A stretch of DNA of 11,365 nt, from positions 387 through 11,751 of the forward strand of contig DHDW01000052.1 of NCBI GenBank assembly GCA_002399565.1, given 5' to 3'. The notes under the pieces were generated by a model that saw only the letters and a list, made by a program, of their open reading frames with translations, did not search any database and was not told the origin of the DNA. The stretch is from Bacteroidales bacterium UBA4866 (GTDB lineage Bacteria; Bacteroidota; Bacteroidia; Bacteroidales; P3). Of this stretch, positions 7,552 through 11,365 are shown piece by piece. A program made the position numbers and the translations under genes. Each line of letters opens with the position of its first letter. Within the stretch, counting starts at the first letter, position 1.

Positions 7552-8499
7552 GTGAAAATAAAAACAGAGTATAAAATAGGTATAATAGGTTTAGTATCTA
7601 TTTTAGTGCTATATTTTGGTGTTTTATTCCTTAAAGGACAAGACCTGTTTAATGTAGAAACAAACTATTACGCAGTTTTTGATGATGTTTCAGGGCTTTA
7701 TAAATCCAATTATATATATCTTAATGGTATGAAGGTTGGCTACATTAAAGACATTAAGAGCATTGACACTAAGGCAAGCAAGTTTGTTGTTTGGATAGCA
7801 GTTAATAGTGATATAAAAATTCCTAAAGACTCAAAGGTAATGATTTTCTCCTCCGATTTGCTCGGTTCCAAAGCCCTGAAGATAAATATGGGTATTAGGG
7901 ACGATGTATTTAAAAGAAGGGACACAATTGCCTCAGCAAAGGAAACAGGGATGATTGACCAGTTGGCTGACAACATAACTCCAATTGTTGTGAAACTAAA
8001 CAGCGTTATTACCAATTTAGACACATTGATTGTTGGGGTAAATAATATCTTAGACCATAAAGCTCAGCAAGATGTTAAGGCAAGTCTTGAGAACATTAAG
8101 CAACTAACTCAAAATATTGAAAATATTACAGTTAAAGTGGATGGTTTAATGGATAAGGAAAAGAATAAGATTGATGCAATACTAACCAATGCAGAAAGCA
8201 TAACCAATAACTTCAAGCAAAATAATGATAAGCTAACTAATGCCATTAATAATTTCAGCAATATTAGCGACACTATAGCAAAAGCCAATTTGGGTAAGAC
8301 CATTAGGGAAACCAACGAAAGCTTAACATCTCTTTCTAAGGTGATGCGTTCTATTGAAAAAGGAGAAGGAAATGCAGGTTTATTACTTAAGGACGACAAA
8401 CTCTATAAGAACTTGGAAAGTTCAACTAAAAAATTAGATGCCTTAATTGAAGATATTAAACAAAATCCAAAACGCTATTTGAAGTTTAGTGTGTTTTAA
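7552..8499 (+). CDS. MCE (MlaD-type) lipid-transport protein
   Basis: A single-pass inner-membrane protein with a periplasmic MCE domain. Characterised MCE proteins form hexameric rings that carry phospholipids between membranes. The start is GTG (7552-7554), 5 bp after the amidase stop; the next in-frame Met (about residue 60) would delete the anchor and half the MCE domain. Residues about 8-27 are the membrane anchor (IGIIGLVSILVLYFGVLFL). The MCE domain covers about 37-115 and includes DVSGLYKSNYIYLNGMKVG and the signature SSDLLGSKALKI. Residues about 130-305 are predicted helical, rich in Asn, Lys, Leu and Ile in a heptad-like pattern, as in MCE proteins that build a helical tube or needle. 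Total 315 residues. No MlaE permease or MlaF ATPase is adjacent. The stop codon overlaps the converging kinase stop in a shared TTAA. Confidence 0.92.
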   Translation: MKIKTEYKIGIIGLVSILVLYFGVLFLKGQDLFNVETNYYAVFDDVSGLYKSNYIYLNGMKVGYIKDIKSIDTKASKFVVWIAVNSDIKIPKDSKVMIFSSDLLGSKALKINMGIRDDVFKRRDTIASAKETGMIDQLADNITPIVVKLNSVITNLDTLIVGVNNILDHKAQQDVKASLENIKQLTQNIENITVKVDGLMDKEKNKIDAILTNAESITNNFKQNNDKLTNAINNFSNISDTIAKANLGKTIRETNESLTSLSKVMRSIEKGEGNAGLLLKDDKLYKNLESSTKKLDALIEDIKQNPKRYLKFSVF

Positions 8500-10277
8500 C
8501 CCACTTTTGACAAAGGGATAGAGAATTTGAAATCACTACCCTCTCCCAACTTACTCTCAATCCATATTCTGCCTCCTTGTTTTTCCACAAGCTCTTTGCA
8601 AATGGAAAGTCCTATTCCTGTGCCTTTTTCTCCATTAGTACCTATGGTTTTGAATGACTGCAACGGATTCCAAATTGAATTAAGATTCTCCTGAGAAATT
8701 CCAATCCCCTTATCGGAAACAGTGATTATTATATCATCCTCAAGCATATTTTTATAAATATTCACTTCCGTATTTGGCTTAGAGAATTTAATGGCATTGG
8801 AGATTAAATTTCTTAGAATTGTTTTAGTTATATTAGGGTCTACAAATAATTTCCTATCATCCTCAAAACTATGACAAACAAGCTTAATATTCTTATCCTT
8901 AGCAATTATATTAGAAGCATGGATAACCTCATAACAAATTTCATTAAAATTTACTTCCTTAGGAGAGAAAACAATCTGACCACTTTGCGATTTGAGCCAT
9001 AGCAATATATCCTCCAACATCTCATAAGTTTTGTTTGAGGTATCATTAATAACCCCTAAATGCTCTTTTATTGTGTCAATATCAAAATCATTAATATTTT
9101 CAAGCAAAAAGGACGAAAAGCCAATCAGGGAAGTAAATGGACTCTTAAGGTCGTGAGCCAGAATACTGATGAACTTATCCTTATCGGAATTCATAATATT
9201 TAATTCCTTAGAATATTTAATCAATTTCTCCTCAGCCTTCTTCCTTTCAGTTATATCAGAATAGGTTATAACAACCCCATAACCTTCAATATTCAAAGGG
9301 ATAACATCAACATTTAACCATATAACCTCTTTACCTTTTCTGGCAAACCCCATTACAACATTTGAAACAGGCTTCTTATTCTCCAAAGCCCAAACTCCAG
9401 GCAAATCCTCATTTTTCATTGGAGTATTGTTAGAATCAACAACTTCCCAATCCGTAACACTCAAATCCATTTGCAAATGCTCTTCTTTAGTAATCCCCAA
9501 AATTTTATCCGAAGCCTCATTGCAATCAATAATATTGCCCCTATTGTCAGTTATTGAAATACCCACCTCAACAATATCAAATATTGCTTTGAATTTAATT
9601 TGATTCTCTAAATACTCCTTATTTAACTTGTTAAGAATAATATTTTTGCTCTCAAGGTTAATCTTATGCTCCGAAAGTTCGTGATTTAACAGCGTCAATT
9701 TCTCTTTAGTTTCTGTAACCTCCCTTAGTGAACCTAATATATATTTATAGAATAAACCAATGGAATAAATTATCAATAAGCCAATAACAGAATATAGAGA
9801 AATTGCATTTAGCCAAGGATATAAGCTATAATTGAAAATATTAAAGTCAAAACTCCTTTCAATAATTCCATTAAGAAGCAATACACCCATAATCGAATAA
9901 CCAAGGATTGAAGCAATAGCATAATAAATACCTGTTCTCCATCCATAAAGAATAGTTATTATTAAAATACCTATAATGCTTTGAATATTACCCCCTGAAA
10001 GACTAAAGATAGAAGTTCCAATCAATCCAAAGGCAACCGAAACAACAGCAACTGAATGAGCCTTAAACTTTAAAGAGAATTTCTTTCTTGAGAAGAAAAG
10101 GAATAAAATAATAAATAACTCAACTAAATAAATCGTATAATAATTCTCCCATCCATAGTCAAATAACCTAATTGTGGAGAATATTACAATTGGGAGGATA
10201 AGAATAGATATAGATAAAATTGCAGAGTTGATAACCTTCTCCCTTAAAAAATCTAAGTCAATTCCATACTTTTTCAT
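8496..10277 (-). CDS. Membrane-bound PAS sensor histidine kinase, orphan
   Basis: A sensor kinase that autophosphorylates on His and passes the phosphate to a response regulator. Residues about 15-178 contain roughly six hydrophobic segments with short loops (near 16-38, 46-64, 74-93, 97-115, 117-137 and 155-178), forming a membrane sensor module that I cannot assign to a named family. A helical linker or coiled coil follows (about 180-225), then one PAS domain (about 226-345, ending in the typical VITYSDITERKKAEE), a HisKA domain with phospho-acceptor His375 in ILAHDLKSPF, and a HATPase_c domain. The ATP-binding motifs are an N box with Asn494 (NLISNAIKF), a G1 box with Asp522 (DKGIGIS) and a G2 box (GTGIGLSICKELV). 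All key residues are present, so it should be active. There is no receiver domain, and no response regulator in the window. The ATG is the first in frame and puts a short polar N-terminus before the first membrane segment. Total 593 residues. Confidence 0.94.
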   Translation of the reverse strand: MKKYGIDLDFLREKVINSAILSISILILPIVIFSTIRLFDYGWENYYTIYLVELFIILFLFFSRKKFSLKFKAHSVAVVSVAFGLIGTSIFSLSGGNIQSIIGILIITILYGWRTGIYYAIASILGYSIMGVLLLNGIIERSFDFNIFNYSLYPWLNAISLYSVIGLLIIYSIGLFYKYILGSLREVTETKEKLTLLNHELSEHKINLESKNIILNKLNKEYLENQIKFKAIFDIVEVGISITDNRGNIIDCNEASDKILGITKEEHLQMDLSVTDWEVVDSNNTPMKNEDLPGVWALENKKPVSNVVMGFARKGKEVIWLNVDVIPLNIEGYGVVITYSDITERKKAEEKLIKYSKELNIMNSDKDKFISILAHDLKSPFTSLIGFSSFLLENINDFDIDTIKEHLGVINDTSNKTYEMLEDILLWLKSQSGQIVFSPKEVNFNEICYEVIHASNIIAKDKNIKLVCHSFEDDRKLFVDPNITKTILRNLISNAIKFSKPNTEVNIYKNMLEDDIIITVSDKGIGISQENLNSIWNPLQSFKTIGTNGEKGTGIGLSICKELVEKQGGRIWIESKLGEGSDFKFSIPLSKVG

Positions 10278-10281
10278 ATCT

Positions 10282-10289
10282 CAAAATTA
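10282..10289 (-). promoter_or_regulatory. Candidate kinase promoter, -7 box very close to the ATG
   Basis: The minus strand reads TAATTTTG, an exact TAnnTTTG match, with only the four bases AGAT before the ATG. Transcription would start at or next to the start codon, implying a leaderless mRNA. No convincing -33 element is visible. A second match further upstream (10395-10402) is a competing candidate. Confidence 0.4.
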
Positions 10290-10394
10290 CATGACTAATA
10301 TACATCCTACACTAATAAATAAAAGAGATAAAGCAGGTAAAGGAGGAATAAAAAATAGCATTGAAAGAGCATTATTCAATTAGTTTTCAGATGA

Positions 10395-10402
10395 CAAAAG
10401 TA
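10395..10402 (-). promoter_or_regulatory. Alternative kinase promoter, -7 box
   Basis: The minus strand reads TACTTTTG, matching TAnnTTTG. It would give the kinase a leader of about 110 bases. No TTTG is found at the expected -33 distance, and chance matches are common in sequence this rich in A and T. Confidence 0.3.
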
Positions 10403-10515
10403 TAATATTAATTTGAAAGAAAAAAATATTCGATAAAGAAAATAAAAAAATCAATACCTTTTTAGTTTAAAAATTTACATTTTTTCTTTTACATTTATTG
10501 CTAAAAAAGATAAGA

Positions 10516-10548
10516 CAAAAAAGAAAGGCAACCCAATTAAGGATTGCC
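10516..10548 (-). terminator. Intrinsic terminator of the HU-like gene
   Basis: On the minus strand GGCAATCC and GGGTTGCC (10527-10548 as a whole) form a stem of seven pairs with one mismatch around a short TTAATT-containing loop. It is followed by TTTCTTTTTTG (10516-10526). It lies downstream of the HU-like stop and beyond repeat copy B, and separates that gene from the kinase gene. Confidence 0.75.
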
Positions 10549-10564
10549 CATACTTTTCACATTC

Positions 10565-10693
10565 TTGTAAGAATCAGGATTTACAAGATTTTAGGATTAG
10601 TAGGATTTCAAACTAAGAATTAATTAAAAAATCAAGTAAATCCCTTAATCCTGCAAATCCTGATTCTGACAAAAAATCCTGATTCTGACAAAA
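10565..10693. repeat. Quasi-palindromic dispersed repeat, copy B
   Basis: The outer arms pair over 18 bases with one mismatch: TTGTAAGAATCAGGATTT (10565-10582) and AAATCCTGATTCTGACAA (10655-10672). GAT occurs at 10578, 10587, 10595 and 10604, and ATC ends at 10633, 10642, 10650 and 10659. These are symmetric about 10618.5, with steps of 9, 8 and 9 in each arm. Twenty-seven of the first 28 bases (10571-10598) match copy A. The element sits between the stop of the HU-like gene and its terminator, so it should be transcribed as part of that 3' untranslated region. Confidence 0.87.
10656..10693. repeat. 19-bp perfect tandem duplication at the end of repeat copy B
   Basis: AATCCTGATTCTGACAAAA occurs at 10656-10674 and again, without a gap, at 10675-10693. 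The first copy is the right terminal arm of the repeat; the second is an extra unit beyond it. Confidence 0.93.
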
Positions 10694-10706
10694 AGACTAC
10701 CTTTGC

Positions 10707-11141
10707 TTACGGAGCTACAACTTCTTCAGCAGGCAATACCAAACCCTTTGGCATTGGGTTACGATACTCGTAATAAGCTGCTTTTAACTTGTTCTTAAAG
10801 CGAACATTTGGTTTGAAATTCACTTTAATCCCTCTAATGGTTGAAGCATCAACTTCTTCAGCAGTATCCATAGCCTTAGCCTTAAGATAAGGAGTGAAGT
10901 TACCAAGCTGATCCAATTGAACGGTTGTGCCATTCATGGTTTCTTCAGTGATAACCATTTGCAAAGCTCTAAGGGCTGAAAGAATATCATTCTCAGCCAA
11001 TGAAGAAGCTCCAGCAATTCTCTCAATCAATTGCTCTTCAGACATAATCCCATTGCGTGAGATAACAGCAACAAATTTTTCACCTGGGTTAGTCCCCACA
11101 GCAATTTTCTTCTTAATGGAAGTCCAATTCATCATAAACAT
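10707..11141 (-). CDS. HU-like (histone-like family) DNA-binding protein
   Basis: A nucleoid-type DNA-binding protein of 144 residues, longer than classical HU (about 90). It resembles the HU-related family abundant in Bacteroidota (the group annotated as putative histone-like DNA-binding protein, HU_rel). Visible features are a helical N-terminal half (MSEEQLIERIAGASSLAEND to ILSALRALQMVI), the HU-like turn TVQLDQLGNFTPYLKAKA, a strand KVNFKPNVRFKNKLKAA, and a short Pro/Val/Glu tail ending VVAP. The start is uncertain: three in-frame ATGs occur at codons 1, 3 and 4 (11141, 11135, 11132). The true DNA target and function cannot be read from the sequence. Its transcript appears to include repeat copy B and to end at 10516-10548. 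Confidence 0.85.
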   Translation of the reverse strand: MFMMNWTSIKKKIAVGTNPGEKFVAVISRNGIMSEEQLIERIAGASSLAENDILSALRALQMVITEETMNGTTVQLDQLGNFTPYLKAKAMDTAEEVDASTIRGIKVNFKPNVRFKNKLKAAYYEYRNPMPKGLVLPAEEVVAP

Positions 11142-11231
11142 TCTGCGATTAACCTTAATATCATCGACGAGGTTTTTAAGTTTTACATAATTGTGGATTT
11201 TTGGAATAATATTTTCCTCAATCTCACCTTA

Positions 11232-11239
11232 CAAAGATA
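11232..11239 (-). promoter_or_regulatory. Candidate promoter of the HU-like gene, -7 box
   Basis: The minus strand reads TATCTTTG, an exact TAnnTTTG match identical to the box at 6204-6211. It predicts a leader of about 85 bases. The -33 element is not clear. The remaining bases to the window end (11240-11365) are A/T-rich, and I see no gene in them. Confidence 0.5.
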
Positions 11240-11365
11240 CAAAATCTTTTTGATATATAATACTTTAAGTGTATTTTTTTGCAGTATTTTTTAGTTAAAT
11301 AATGTTAAATATTGCCTTTTAGAAAAAACCCAATCATAATTAAAAATATGTCCTTTATATTTTTA

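Larger units (their letters stand above)
10278..10706. other. Intergenic region between the HU-like gene and the kinase gene
   Basis: This stretch of 429 bases holds, in minus-strand reading order, the end of repeat copy B, the terminator of the HU-like gene, an A/T-rich segment (about 10384-10515) in which I see only a possible -7 box, and the kinase promoter region. A plus-strand reading frame of about 30 codons (10291-10383) has no family resemblance or supporting start signal and was not called a gene. Confidence 0.7.

Noticed and set aside
10291..10383. Small plus-strand reading frame of about 30 codons (MTNIHPTLINKRDKAG...) with an AGGAGGA stretch nearby
   Set aside because: No family resemblance. 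The purine stretch lies inside the frame, not before its start, and the frame overlaps the kinase promoter region. It is more likely chance in A/T-rich DNA.
11240..11365. A further gene or promoter at the right edge (for example TATTTTTTTG near 11273)
   Set aside because: The candidate box has two extra T residues compared with TAnnTTTG, and no coding frame starts before the window ends.

Overview
The window looks like chromosomal DNA of an A+T-rich member of the Bacteroidota, probably a Bacteroidales-like or related lineage. The grounds are: the protein set (a Bacteroidota-type LptD, an amidase with a SPOR-like tail next to an MCE protein, and an HU-related histone-like protein); copies of the Bacteroidota promoter -7 consensus TAnnTTTG upstream of transcription units; A/T-rich leaders without Shine-Dalgarno sequences; and a tRNA gene that does not encode its CCA end. 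Assignment below phylum is not possible from the sequence alone. The content is core housekeeping and cell envelope. I see no phage, plasmid, IS transposase, CRISPR or defence genes.

Layout: (1) 1-110, the 3' part of an initiator tRNA-Met followed by a strong intrinsic terminator. (2) 167-3362, a plus-strand pair: lysS (lysyl-tRNA synthetase), then 28 bp later a membrane-anchored PDZ/S41 C-terminal processing protease. (3) 3363-3531, a convergent gap filled by the first copy of a quasi-palindromic dispersed repeat. (4) 3532-6180 (minus), lptD, the outer-membrane LPS translocon, read from a TTG start. (5) 6181-6292, a divergent promoter region. (6) 6293-8499 (plus), an N-acetylmuramoyl-L-alanine amidase, then 5 bp later an MCE/MlaD-type protein with a GTG start. 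(7) 8496-10277 (minus), an orphan membrane-bound PAS sensor histidine kinase whose stop codon overlaps that of the MCE gene by 4 bp. (8) 10278-10706, a non-coding stretch with kinase promoter candidates, an intrinsic terminator and the second copy of the repeat. (9) 10707-11141 (minus), an HU-like DNA-binding protein, with its promoter region up to the window end.

The centre of the window is an envelope block. LptD inserts LPS into the outer leaflet, the amidase cleaves septal or sacculus peptidoglycan, and the MCE protein probably ferries lipids across the periplasm. The S41 protease is also periplasm-facing. The histidine kinase has no response regulator beside it, so its pathway cannot be read from context.

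The least explained structure is the repeat. Its two copies, about 7 kb apart, share an inverted-repeat architecture with GAT/ATC triplets at spacings of 9, 8 and 9 bases in each arm. One copy carries an inserted cassette of two mini-hairpins, and the other a 19-bp tandem duplication of its end. I found no clear evidence of a novel multi-gene system.
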